Positions 50,674 to 62,839 of a stretch of 64,000 nt of DNA are shown in pieces. Location: contig NC_092190.1 of the NCBI RefSeq assembly GCF_043641665.1, positions 16,546,048 through 16,610,047 on the forward strand, read 5' to 3'. Position numbers and translations under genes: made by a program. Source of the stretch: Enoplosus armatus. Taxonomy: Eukaryota; Chordata; Actinopteri; Centrarchiformes; Enoplosidae. Below the pieces are notes generated by a model. It had not been told where the DNA came from. It was given only the letters and a program-made list of their open reading frames with translations, and did no database searches. Positions within the stretch are counted from its first letter, which is position 1; each line of letters opens with the position of its first letter.

Positions 50674-51863
50674 CTGTGTAGGGTGTTCCTGAGAATGAAG
50701 GCTGCTCATGCAAGAACTTGCTTGGAATATATTCAATATCAGAGCTACAATCCAGTACAGGAAGCGTTGCATCACGGCATCAATCATGAATTAGATTGAA
50801 AGAGATTCGCCAGTGATCAAAACAAAGGCTTTCTTTGTTTGCAACATCATGATTTATTTGTGTGTGTGAATCTGCCTCCATCTATTCCTCACCAATTCTA
50901 CCAAAACCTGAGGCTGAAGTATGGAGAAAGTGGCTCATTCATAATTTAAAAGAAAAGTTTTGGTAACACTGTGTAAGTGCATGCAGCTTACTTTAATTTA
51001 ATTGATTTGTCATTTCATCATATGAATCAATACATATAAAATACGTACCAGCCATTACTGGTACTTAAATTTAGGTACAGCGGAACAAGCAAGTAACAAT
51101 TGGGAATTTTAGAGGAAGGGATAAAATAAATTATACTTGAAGTATTTTGTACTGTTGAGTAATGTAATGTACTGGGTACCTACTATTAAACAAAAATACT
51201 ATATACTATAGAGTATAGTTATTCATCGCTTCCCAATTTACATAACTGAACTATAATGGTAAAATTGTATGGTTTTAAGGTATAAAACTCAGGTTTATAG
51301 AAAACAATTTTGACCCTCTTTACCTGTAGATGGCACATGCTGTTATTTTGCCAACGGGTGGCACAGGTTCAACTGGAACTGCCAAACAACAAACTAGATG
51401 TTTGCCTTCCAAAACATGAGCTTTCCAAAAATTACTAATAACACCCCAGTGTCTCTTATTTTGAACACAAACTACCTACATAAACCAATCTCCAGAAGGT
51501 GCTCATAAATACATCTCAGCTTAAACACAGTCACATCAAAATAGAGTCAAAAAAGAGTTGGCAGGGCATCCTTCCTTGAAATTAATGATCTGCCAGAAAC
51601 ATGTCCAACACTACTGTGGAAACCAGAAAAAGTGGTTCTGCAGGGCAAGATCATTTCATATTCTGCATACACTGCTGGAAAAAGATTATATCACTATTTC
51701 TGCATTGTCTTAATGTCATGTAACTGGATCCTTATTAATATAATTTCTGCTCCACTGAGCCAATGGATACAGAGGGGTTACCTTAAAGGCAACTAAAAAT
51801 ACTTAAGATTAAGATTCTGGAAAGGTCTCATTCACAGTAACAAACCAAAGACGATGCAGTTAT

Positions 51864-51902
51864 CCTCTCTCCGCTCTCTCTCTCTCCTCTCTCCCTCTCT
51901 CT
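51864..51902. repeat. Imperfect CT array
   Basis: CTCTCT with CCG and CCC interruptions, about 39 bases. Confidence 0.85.
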
Positions 51903-53249
51903 GGTGTTGGAGTCAAACACTTTATACATCCACCCATACCATGAACTCGTCCTTAGTGCACAATAACAAAGTTGAATGAAAAGGAGAGGAGTTAGACCGA
52001 GTATTAGATGTTATCATTTTAAGGCGGTAATGATGCCATGAGTTGTACAGGAATATCTCGCCCATGGAGTCTAGACACAGTCTGGTGGTGGTGGTGGTGA
52101 AAGGGTGAAGAGCAATAGCCAAAGGTCTGGATGCATGTCATGTGGAGCAGGTCCTCTGATGAGCTCAGTGGAAGGAGCCTTGGGTGATGAAAACTGGAGG
52201 TGAAAGGGGTGGAGGAGCTTTGCATCGATCACTGAAAAGACAGCTGATAGCAGCAGAGAAAGGAACAGTTTTAAAGTTTGACAGCAACAAGATGATTGGC
52301 TCTGACAAATCGTGGAAAATCTGATTGGTTCAACTGAAAGAGTAAATGAATGAGCAGCATGAATCTTCCTGATTGAACATTCGCTAAGCTTCATTCATCG
52401 TTTTCCTAAGAGGTCTCTCTCTGAGCCACTCTGTTGCACTGGGAAACATGTTCATTCATCAACATTGGCACTGTAGTTTATTTTAAGTCAGTCCCACATA
52501 CACTGTCCTGCTGCCGTAAATACTCACTCACAATACCAAGTGTGTGTTAATCTGTGGTGGGAAAATAGTCCCCAACAAATGCACAATTTGCTCCTGCTTG
52601 AGCAAAGTTTGTGACAAACTACAGTGCTCAGAGGAAATTATTTAGCTTGTTTTAAAAATCAAACTATACATTCGTGACTTTTTATTACATCGAAACAATA
52701 GTCTTGGCGCGGCCACAGGCAGGGTAGGGAAGATGGAAAGTATTTAGAGTTTGGCATTGCAGTCAAAAAGAAAAATATAGAATAACCCTCAAGTGCTTCA
52801 CATCAAAGACACTGTGTTTCCTTGTTATTGTTTGACTCTTATTAACAGGTATCTACATCATGTTAACCTTAACCTACATAGGACACCAGTGATTGCCAGG
52901 GAACACACTGGTGGTGCAGATGGTTCTGCTTTGGACGTTTTAACAGAAGAAAGGTAACGCAGTGCATTGTGTCTTTTGTTGCTCAGCCTTCAGAGTGCTT
53001 CCCGTGTCGTCGTTACGACAACGGCCAACTCTAACAATTACCTCAGTCCAGAGGGCTGGAAATCATTAGGTAATGATTAAGTTGTGATGACCTTAAAGAA
53101 GCCGCGCCATCCATCTGTCTCTCTTAATGACTAATAGCTGATGGTGGAGAACACAGTACTCTCATGTTATACAAGTGTGACCCAAGGTTGTTTTGCTCTG
53201 TCTACCGTCACTACTGTTCCCACACTCTGGATAGAACATTTGGTTCAGT

Positions 53250-53470
53250 ATCACAATCAGAATCAGAAATACTTTATTTATCCCTGGGGGGAAATGATAC
53301 AGTACCTGTGCTCCCATTCAATAGTAGAAAGTAGCATACGATTAGAAATGAGAGTATGTACAAAAATAAGATATAAAAAATATACACATTTACAATATTT
53401 AAGTGAAAAATAAAAGTAAAAAATATATACAATAACAATGTATATGTATGTATATACATGTTAGTATTGC
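53250..53470 (-). mobile_element. LINE 3' end, reverse orientation
   Basis: Begins aatcagaatcagaaatactt followed by tatttatccctgggggg and an A-rich tail: the reverse complement of a fish LINE 3' terminus with the same ATTCTG-type tail as the copy at 27860..28085. The body degrades into AT-rich sequence. Confidence 0.55.
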
Positions 53471-53474
53471 ACTA

Positions 53475-56400
53475 CTGTGTATGAATTATTCAAATTATTT
53501 CAAATTATTTGTGTTGCTCTTGATGTGCAATTCTGTAGCTGGTCAAATAGCTGATTTGTTTTGGAAATAATGGACTGCAGCTTTGTAAAATGATACTTGA
53601 ATGCTCTTTTACCAAGTGATCCTTCATCCTCAAAACCCCTTATTTAATGCAGTTCAAGTAGGTAGGAGTTTTAGAGTGTGTACACAAAAGAAAAAGGAAA
53701 CAATTGTAAGTTGAAAGACTGGATGTCCCTAAGGCTTTTCTTTTTTAAGTCAACATGTAGATCAGATTTGACTGGAGGCACACACTCGCAGGCACACTCT
53801 GATGATTCAAATAAACCCTAATCACCACCAGAGCTGTGTTGTGACACATAAGAGGCTGGCATCTCTGCAGGGGTGTCATCACAACTTAAGCATCTTTTAC
53901 TGATCTGATACTATGCATCCACTGACTCCAACTTTGCATCAAATACCTACAAAGCCAGAGGCATAAAAGAGATATCAACACTCTGATGAAAGTGATGGCA
54001 AACGACTGCTGAGTATCTTCACTCAGTTCTCTCAGCGTTTCTTAGATGTGTTGCTTGAAATATACATGTGTGAGCGATACGACACTGCGACTTAGTATTC
54101 ACAACTTTTGATTCACAGCAACAAGTTCCTGAGTTCAAATGTTCACCCTGGCCCCTCCTGTGTGCGGTCAAGTCAAGTGCACTGAAAACAGGCTAACAGT
54201 TGTCATAGGTGTGAAACACGAGCATAGGTCAGTCTTGCATTAGCTTGAGGAACCTATAATTTGAATCTCAGCTTATTTCTGAATTCTAGTAAGATGGGTA
54301 GATAAGAATGTGTTTGCTTGCTGGCCATAGTTTCTTGTTATCTCTTATAAAAGTGGGCATCGTGTGATTCCACTTTAATTACTAAAAATGTTCTCAATAA
54401 TCTCTATTGTACTAAATAGCTCTAAAGCATGCACAGCTTGAGACAATTCCTCCGCTTATTTTTTGTCTCCCCTTGTTTCGAATCTTTGCAACAAGACAAA
54501 CACATTGTGCGAACACAAAAACAACACTGAATAAAACATAAGATTCTCAGTGAGAAGGCCATACTGATGTAACCCCCTGTTATTCTGAGCTATTCAGAAA
54601 TTCTAACTCAGCTAAACGAACAGCAGACAACGCAGCAGTTCCACAGTCTTGCAGATTACCTGCAGAGTTTGTGTGGCAAGTATGCTGACCTTGTTGCGTA
54701 ACTTGCATGACGACATAAAGGAGTGAGTAAAATAGGATGTACAATAGTGGGAGTAGACAAGCGAATCCTGTATTTTAATTTTACTGTAGTTGTTGAAGGA
54801 AACACATAGATACAAGACAAATTACAAATGCATTAGATAGCTTTTGAAGTCAGTGACGATTGTTAAATCAGATGTTTGACTAATTCCACTAATTCGACCA
54901 CTCAACTTTAATGATTCAGAAATGGTCTTATGTTTTACAATTGCTAACAAGCATTAAACTGGCTGAGTACAAGACAGTTACAAGCACACCCGTGTGATTA
55001 TAGTTCATTAATTTTGCTGTTTAATCTTCAAAAGTGACAAGATAGGGAAAAAAACGTCATTACTAATTAGCAATAACAAGGAAAACTGTAATTTCTCTAT
55101 TAACGGATCCTAATTATGTCACTTTGTATTACAGAATGAAAATGAAACCTCGGTGTGATCATGAAGCGTTAGTATTTCACAAAAATGAAGCAATAAAGAC
55201 GGGAAGATGATAAGGAGCAGTTATTAGGTGAAGACTTGTGATACTGGGCAGTTTCTGTGGTGACAAGAAAATCAGTAGGACAAGATCCCTCTCCAAAGTG
55301 GGTTAAGCTTCTGCCAACTAGCAGGGAGCTCAAGATTCTCTCTTTTCATTTCCAGAGTTGAAGCATGATATTATTGTTTACTTTGGAGAACTGCATGTCC
55401 AGCACCTCAGAGAGGGTGCAGACACATGCTAGATATATCTTATATCGCATTTTGTTCAAATTGATAGTTTTCTTAGCTCGAGCACACCCTACAATCTGAT
55501 TTCTTCGACTGTGTCAGTCAACAGGGAGAGAGACATGGAGGTTTACATCCTTGTGGGAAGTTTATATCCAGAACTCCTGACAGGACATGGATCTTTCAAA
55601 CTCAGATAATATACTGGAAAGTGATTAGTTAATGTGAACATGGCACACATGAGATTCAACTTCACAAAAGTATGTCAATTTAAGGCTTCCTTCAGTTTGT
55701 CTCCATTTCATTATTATACTGAGGTTTTTATAATAAACCCACCAAATTCCAGTAATATCTGCTTTACAGTTATATTGTTATTATATCCACCTGTATGTTG
55801 GCACATGGTAAACGCAAAGTGATGCACTTCTCTAAATACTCCTGATAGATTGTAGACAGTGTAGACAGTGTTGTCTAATGTCATTTTCACTAAATTATAT
55901 ATTTACATTCACTTTGTTACGTGGTTGGTTGATGACATTTTCACTACATGCTAACAAGCAACAAGGTGAGAGAACTTCACATATGCCAGGCGCTTCTTCG
56001 TCTTTTGCTGCAGTTAGAGTATGCGTAAAGTTACGGACTGAAGCTTATTTTAATAGATAAAAGCAGACAACTAAAACCACTCGGTATAAGTTAGGAAAAG
56101 ATGGTGGTTTAAAAATAGTTATATGATCTTCCACTGTCCACCTTTACTTTTCTCTGCGCTTAATGAACATGCAGTAGTAGTACCTCCTGCATGCACTAAC
56201 AGTTCATATGTGAATGTAACTGCATTTGAGAAGACAGAGCTGCTATTTAATGTTGATATGTTTATTTATACTAACATTTTAAATAACACACAATGCAAAT
56301 GTCAAGTCTAATTGAAATAAGAATAAAGAATGAGTCAGCCGATATCCTTTAACTTTTATTATAATTGCCATTTTTAGCATTTACTTGCTTTTTTCCATGT

Positions 56401-58955
56401 TTGAAATACCACATTAATGATGTCAAACTTTGCCTCCCCAGCAAACAAAATGTTCCTAAGAAGAAGACACAGATGTGACAAGAAAGTTTGTAAGGCAATA
56501 CATTTCTGAGAGTTTATTTCCTGGCAGAGATGATAAATCCTAAAGCTTTTAAATGCACTTCAGACACAGGAGCCACAATGCCTGAGTTAAAGTTTTCTAA
56601 TTTTCTAGCTGTGGCTGCAATATTCTATTAGTGAGTCTAAGCATTTACTACAAAAACAACTTAACCGTGCATTAAAACCACTTACAAAACACTGTACCTG
56701 GCTCACAGATAGTGCTGTGATACATTATAAAGCTACACACCTCACACATGGCTTTTCCCACAGGAACATTTAGGTTTAGTTTTTCTGTGACCTTATAAAA
56801 TCAATGATTGAATTAATTCACTTTCTGAGGGGCATTTTACAAAGACAAAGCAAATTTCCGTTATGATGGTGTTGTGACTTCCCCGAGTTACTCAAGTACA
56901 ATTCTCCCAGGGAACATAAGGGCTCTCAGCGCCCACTGTACAGCTACTAGACAAGGAGCCCGAGAGCAACTGTAGCAAATGTATTTCAGGAAGGAGAACT
57001 CCATCTTTTTTTATTTATTTATTATTTGTTTTTTACTGAGGTTGGTTAGAAGCTGTAATGCTGTTGTGTGGCTGCAGGCATTTGTTTTGAGAAACCGTCT
57101 TCGTCAAGTCGGCTGTAAGACTTCATGGCAGGTAACTTTGTTTCGAATGTCCTCCCAGAGCCACTCACACTTCAGCTTCATATTGAGACTGATCTCTAAG
57201 GAAATTGAACATTTGTCCAAGAGTCACTTTCTGGTATAATCTTTTACTCTGTTAATACTTGATTGTATGGAGGTTTTCTATCATTTGGCAGCAGGCACTT
57301 TGTTCCCAGTGACTAATATAAGCTTGAGCTTCACTGAAGTGTTGTTGTAGGCAGCAGCCATCATACGGCTTCATCACTGTAGCCAAGAAAAGTGACTGCA
57401 ATGCAAAAAAGTCTGGCTTAATAATGCATTTATTTTCTTTTTCAGCCTTAAGATGTTTTTTTATTTTATTAGATTAAACAGAGCAAAATCTTCCAAGGTG
57501 AGAAAATTCAACATTTCCCATCAAGTTCACGTTTCAAAGAATGTCAAATTCAGATTTCACCAAGGATAAACGGAGGCTCACCATCCGTTCGTCAAGCACA
57601 CTACGAGTCAGTTATTGTCTGTTGGATGGGTTTTGGCTTCTCTCTCTTGTCAATCCTCACTCATCAGCCCACACATCACATCTGACTGTCCACATTTGTT
57701 ATCTCCACAGCATGCTAAAAGCAATCTACATCAAACAGTCAGTCAAGGGATTTTGAACATCAATCAGTGATTTCTTACAGGAAACAAAGTGACTACACAT
57801 TTACATAACACCCAGCTAAATAAACAGCAGAGAGCAGCAGCGCTCAGAGGGAGGTGAGTTGGGAGATTGATGGAACATGCAACACAACACCTCCAACTAA
57901 ACATGGGGAGCCAGCTCATTTTCTAACCAGTGTTTTCCAAGTCCCTAATTATGACCATCATCCAAACCCCTAATACAACCAGAATTACATCCACTGGCTG
58001 GTTTCACATTAAAGGATTTTCTGGTGCCTTCATACTTGCTTCAACTCTTTAACAAACCTTTCATTGCCGCTGCATGAAACCTGCACAGTTTTCACACTTT
58101 CTCTGTAAAATAAGTGAATGTGTTATTGTGATACTGTGAACTAACTTGTTAATGTGAGCAAAGTGCATATTTTAGACATTGTGTACCATTGCTATAAATT
58201 CTCACAGCCTCTTCTATAGGACATTTCATACCCCTCTTATTTGACACTTATACCATATATATATATAAATACCAACCTTCGTCCCACCTGCCCTACTACA
58301 CATTTACATCAAATGAGGACAGTGAAACACTTGGTAAAGGTTCAGAGTATTTGATTCTCCTCTCCATTGTGACACATTAGGAATAAGTGGCTTCATTCAT
58401 CCTCAGAAATGTTTCAGGATAATCCTGAAATGTCAGCTAGTCAGCCCTCAAAAAACACCTCAAATAGCCTATTCCAACACATTTTATATCCATGACTTAT
58501 CATTTTCACATTTAAATACTCACTAGATTAATGACAAAGAAGTATTAACTTACATTAGGAACAATGAAAACATGATAACCTCTGGAACAGGGAGAAAATC
58601 CCTTGAAGGAGATAGTAACATAAGTGTCAAAGAGGTTTTAAAATGAAGTCTGATCAAAAATGATATCAAATATGTCTGACTACACAGACTGTGCTAAATA
58701 TCCTCTTTTTCTACACCTCTTTTTAGCCCATTTCCACCATATGGAATCCCAAATTAGGCTTCATGAATAATATGCAGTGAGATTAGAATAAGGTCACAGT
58801 GAACCACGGACGCACTTTGTGGTGTATCTGATGTGAGAAAATGTCATATTGACTTGTTAGAGAACACGCTTGTCTCCTTATTAGCCTTGGTTACTGGAGG
58901 GCTGTTATTACTCCTATCTTGTCTTCACACCTCCTTACTGACGCACCTCTCCGAG
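53475..58955. other. Intergenic, no supported gene
   Basis: 5.5 kb of AT-rich sequence with no recognised repeat or exon; apparently largely free of the repeat families seen elsewhere in the window. Confidence 0.5.
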
Positions 58956-58959
58956 CTCT

Positions 58960-59260
58960 GGCCAAGAAGCGCGCTCCCGCCTGCGCGCCCCCCCCCCCCC
59001 CCCCCCCTCCCCTCAGTCGACACAGTAAACGGGTGTCGGCGTGAACGTCGCTGAGCTGTGAATGGACACTAATAGGGAATGTAATATTCTTCTGCCGCTG
59101 CCTGGTTTCTTCTGTCATTTCATCTCTGCAACGGAAGCCGGGTAAGTTAATATTTTGCCGGTTGGACATTAATTGAGAGACAGGCTGGCGTGCAGTCTCT
59201 GAATTCATGGACCGAAATTGGGAAGTAGTTTCCAGACCGGCGCGTGATATATGCACGTTA
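58960..59260 (+). promoter_or_regulatory. CpG-rich segment with a strong splice donor: candidate promoter and first exon
   Basis: CpG density jumps here (gaagcgcgctcccgcctgcg, gggtgtcggcgtgaacgtcg, gaccggcgcgtga) compared with the CpG-poor surroundings. An ideal donor GCCGG|GTAAGTTAA ends a possible exon at 59140. The possible exon has an open frame from the ATG at about 59061 (MDTNRECNILLPLPGFFCHF) into the donor, but it could equally be 5' UTR. By human gene order the next gene beyond POU1F1 is HTR1F on the opposite strand, which fits the + strand here. No downstream exon is visible. Confidence 0.4.
58988..59006. repeat. Homopolymer of 19 C bases
   Basis: Lies in the CpG-rich segment around 59 kb; its exact length may be a sequencing uncertainty. 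Confidence 0.8.
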
Positions 59261-59264
59261 GGTT

Positions 59265-60295
59265 TAATTGGTATGAATTGATAAATATGCTGTTGTCATC
59301 TTAATTGGCTTTTGAATATTGCACTCATCAACGTTGTCTCTGTGCTTTTGTAAGCAGAGCGCCCACTTTGCCTCCACCTCCAACTATTTTCCTGCATGTA
59401 ATACGATAAAGTCAGGGCTGGATGATCCCATAGACTTCAGCAGAATGCATCTATGCATCTGTTATCTTTCAAAAATGTTTATTAATGTGTCTGTGGAGTT
59501 GGATCCAATCACTGTTTTTCTTTGTATTTTCCCTCTCACATCTAAGACAGTGGTTACTGCACATGATAATCAGTGTGATTTTAATCATGTAAGAGAGAAA
59601 AAAACAAATATAGCTGCTGGCTGTGTAGACATTTGTATTGACTGACTATTGCCAGGATTTTTACCAGACCTGGCTCACCTAGAGGTAGTCATGATGAGGA
59701 GATTCCTCTTCTTCTGGGGGGGTTGAGCTGAAAGCAAAGGCTCTCCAGTGGTTCCATATGTGTTTGTGAACGTCCAGTTTGTCCACATACTGTGTCCGTG
59801 CAAAATAAACTTCACACCCAGTGTGGACTTCATGAAAAGTAAGCATCATGTCCTCCAAATACCTGCTGGTAATCACCTGGGAGGCTGTTTTGCTGCAGTG
59901 AAATGGTTCTTTGACCAGCAGCAGGTCCACTTAGGGACCTTTCCTGGACCAACGCATGGAAGATCAAACCCACAACATTATTAAGAAGGAGTGTGTGTGC
60001 GGTAGAAATAATATGAGAAAGGGAGAGCATTGCATGTGATTGGAGTGTGTGTGTGTGCTGCAGTATTTGTGCAGGGTTCATTTACTGTTGGACTGGGTTG
60101 GTGTGATAAAGAGACAGTGAGGGAATCACAGGGGTGAGTGACTTGCAGCCTTTTTCATGTACGTTCCCAGGACTGTGCATGTGCACACATCTTACTGTGT
60201 GGTAATATTAGACAATTCTGCAAATCCCAGACTATGTTCAATGGCGGCATTTTGAAAATGTGTGCTTTCTTCATTATCTGTACGTGGCATCTATA
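59265..60295. other. Downstream of the CpG-rich segment, no coding exon seen
   Basis: If 58960..59140 is a first exon this is its intron. No further exon was recognised. Confidence 0.4.
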
Positions 60296-60299
60296 GTAT

Positions 60300-60600
60300 G
60301 TTTAAGGTTAGGGCAATGGGTTTGGCAAATAAACTATGGTCATGGTTACGGTTATGCAACAAAAACACTTAGGTTAGGTTAGGGAAAGGTCGTGGTTACA
60401 GTACATAGAAATTGCAGGTCTGTGACGGGATGCAAACTCTGGTCTTCTTCACGCAAGTTGGACAGGCTACACGCCCGTCCACCACCCCAACCTCCACGCA
60501 CTTTCTTCCTGCAGTGGCACTGAACACTGATATTGGATGTAAATGTGGACATAACTCCCAGGATACTGGGCTGGCCCATGACATGGCTACACTGCAAAGT
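60300..60600 (+). repeat. Probable dispersed repeat with gttaggttaggg start
   Basis: gtttaaggttagggcaatgg, taggttaggttagggaaagg, then gggatgcaaactctggtctt and a CCACC-rich stretch; this order of motifs is one I associate with a common fish interspersed repeat. The 66-residue + strand frame within it is not treated as a gene. Confidence 0.4.
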
Positions 60601-60911
60601 CATAACAGTTAAAGGATAGTCTTTAATTTATGTCCAATAAAGCCAACATTTCCCTTGCAGTGGAGGACAGTGTTAAGGACCCTTTGATTGAATGACTTGA
60701 GATATTGAAGAAGGTCTCCACACTGGGTTCGTTTTGGCCGTGGAGACACATTTACTTATGGTAGTTAATTACAGTGGGGGTGTTATCTTGGAAAGAAAAA
60801 TAATGGACAGCAGCGATGAGTAACAGAGTCAAACCAAGGACACGTTGTGGCTTATGATGATATGAGGCCATGGCATTCATCCTGTAGCACCCTGCCAAAT
60901 GGGCTTTTATA

Positions 60912-61110
60912 TGAGGATGCACCAGTCCCACTTTCTCCCCACTGAGACTGATGCTGATACTTGAATTCTGGCTATTGACTGATATAGAATACAGATCTGA
61001 TACCAGCTGTTTTTGTTTATTTATTTATTTTTTCTATATGTAGCCACACACATCTCCTTACCTGTAAGTGGAGACGTCAGTATTGGTGCAAATACCAATC
61101 CATCATTTAT
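60912..61110 (+). mobile_element. hAT-like nonautonomous element fragment
   Basis: gaggatgcaccagtcccact with a later run of degenerate TGATAC-type pieces (gatgctgatacttg, gatctgatacc) resembles the fish hAT-type elements starting GGATGCACCGATCC. No second terminus defined. Confidence 0.4.
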
Positions 61111-61114
61111 ATTC

Positions 61115-62250
61115 AAGACACATTTGGAGACAGGAGTAGAGTACACACAGTACATGTACCAGTAACTGTGTATTCAAATATACTTGAGTTCCTTCATTGC
61201 TTGTGCTCTTACTTGCTTCTTCAAGCACCTTATTTCCTTATTTCCCTTAGGGGATCATTTAACCTTAATATCTCTTAAGCTGACACATTTGATGTCCGCC
61301 AATTGCAAAGAAGCAATATTAATGGCCATTTTATTGAGGGACATTTACAAGCTTACATCTTACAACTGCTCTACCTTTAACAGCTTTAACCCTCATCCTA
61401 CCAACATATTTTCATATTGTACATACAAGGAATAAACTGAAAGAAACAACCATCATAGCAAAATGTTAACTTATTAACCTATTATAAAACATTATTAGCT
61501 ATGTAATTAATGTAATCTGCAAAAAAGCAGAATAATATTATTTTAGGAAACTTACAGTTAATTAGCATGTTGTGTAATTTCTGACTTTGAACATCATCTT
61601 ATCTTAGGAAGAGCAGTATTTAGGGTTGTCGACAGAGCACATGAAGATATCTGTGTCGGCTGCATCTGTGTCAGAGTGAAAAATGTAAATGTAAAATTTT
61701 AAAAGGTTTATAATATTGTTTGTTTATATGGCTGCCATATGGACAACCTACACAGCTCAATATGTTTAATTAGGCCCACTGTTGAGATTTTTCAACATTT
61801 CTTGTTGTGCTCTTACCGCTGTTAGCTATTTGCACTACTGTTACATATCAAATAATGCAAATAAAGTGGAGGACCTTATATTCTGTTTGTTCGCTTGTGT
61901 GTACTCTTAAATTTCAGTTTGTCCTTTCCTGTGACAGAGTTGTCTTTACCTCACAATATAATTTTATTAGGACAATGCAGTTTGTGAGGCTGAAATGCTC
62001 TTCTCTTAAGTTCTTACCACGTACATTAGATTGATGAGACGAGGACATTTTCCATAACAATCTTGGCTTGTGTAGCTTTTAAGAAAGACCTTTTTTAACT
62101 GAGTTTCTTCTTGCTGTCTTCCTATTTTCCCCTGGCTACTAACAAAGCCCAGACAGATATCTGATTTACAGCTTTTCACTGGCATGTCACAGAGGCGAGA
62201 GCCTCCATCAAAGTCTGTCTGGATACATCTTAGCTATTCATGTCAGAGAA
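61115..62250. other. No supported gene
   Basis: AT-rich, nothing recognised. Confidence 0.5.
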
Positions 62251-62255
62251 AGAAA

Positions 62256-62835
62256 TAGTGCTGCCCCGATCAAAGATTTTCCTCGTCGACTAGTAGTCGT
62301 TTGTTCAAGCCATTAGACGACTAGTCGTGACACATTTATGATATTAATTTAATTATTAAATATATTTTTTGCGGGGCATCAGAAAATGTTTTGACTTCCA
62401 GGGCCGAGAGAGAATGTTATGAGTAACACTGTTGACAACACAGTGCTACATAACAGAGAAACACAAAACTGTAAAAAAAGTGCAAGCACCAAGCGAGCTG
62501 CCTGTTAACCATGCTAACGGCAAAAGCCGTAATGTTTCTCAATGTGTCGGAACAACAAGCAAGGAGACTGAGCATTTTGTTAATTTATTTCAACACAGTA
62601 TAACATCGTCCCTCACCTGTCTCCGTCAAAGTTACCCTGGCTAGCACCAAAGAAGATACACATTCACAATCTTCAACAAATAAATGTTACCTTAAAAACA
62701 GAAGTGAAAAATCTGTTTTTCTACCATAACTCAAAACCAAAACCTTACTTTCGTCCCAGCCCTTGATGACAGCTCCCAAATGGTGTTTATTTTTGAGGGA
62801 CTCTTCTAATCGACTAACGGTTTGGTTGACTATCA
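62256..62835 (+). mobile_element. hAT-like element remnant with ACTAGTCG subterminal motifs
   Basis: Starts tagtgctgccccgatcaaag with GTCGACTAGTAGTCG and CGACTAGTCG close to the left end, and ends with tctaatcgactaacggtttg. The subterminal CGACTA motifs on both sides support one element; the terminal repeats are too eroded to pin the ends. Confidence 0.45.
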
Positions 62836-62839
62836 ATGA

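Larger units (their letters stand above)
50315..53245. other. Intergenic, no supported gene
   Basis: TGG and CT simple repeats only. A short palindromic tatactatagagtata stretch near 51200. Confidence 0.5.
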
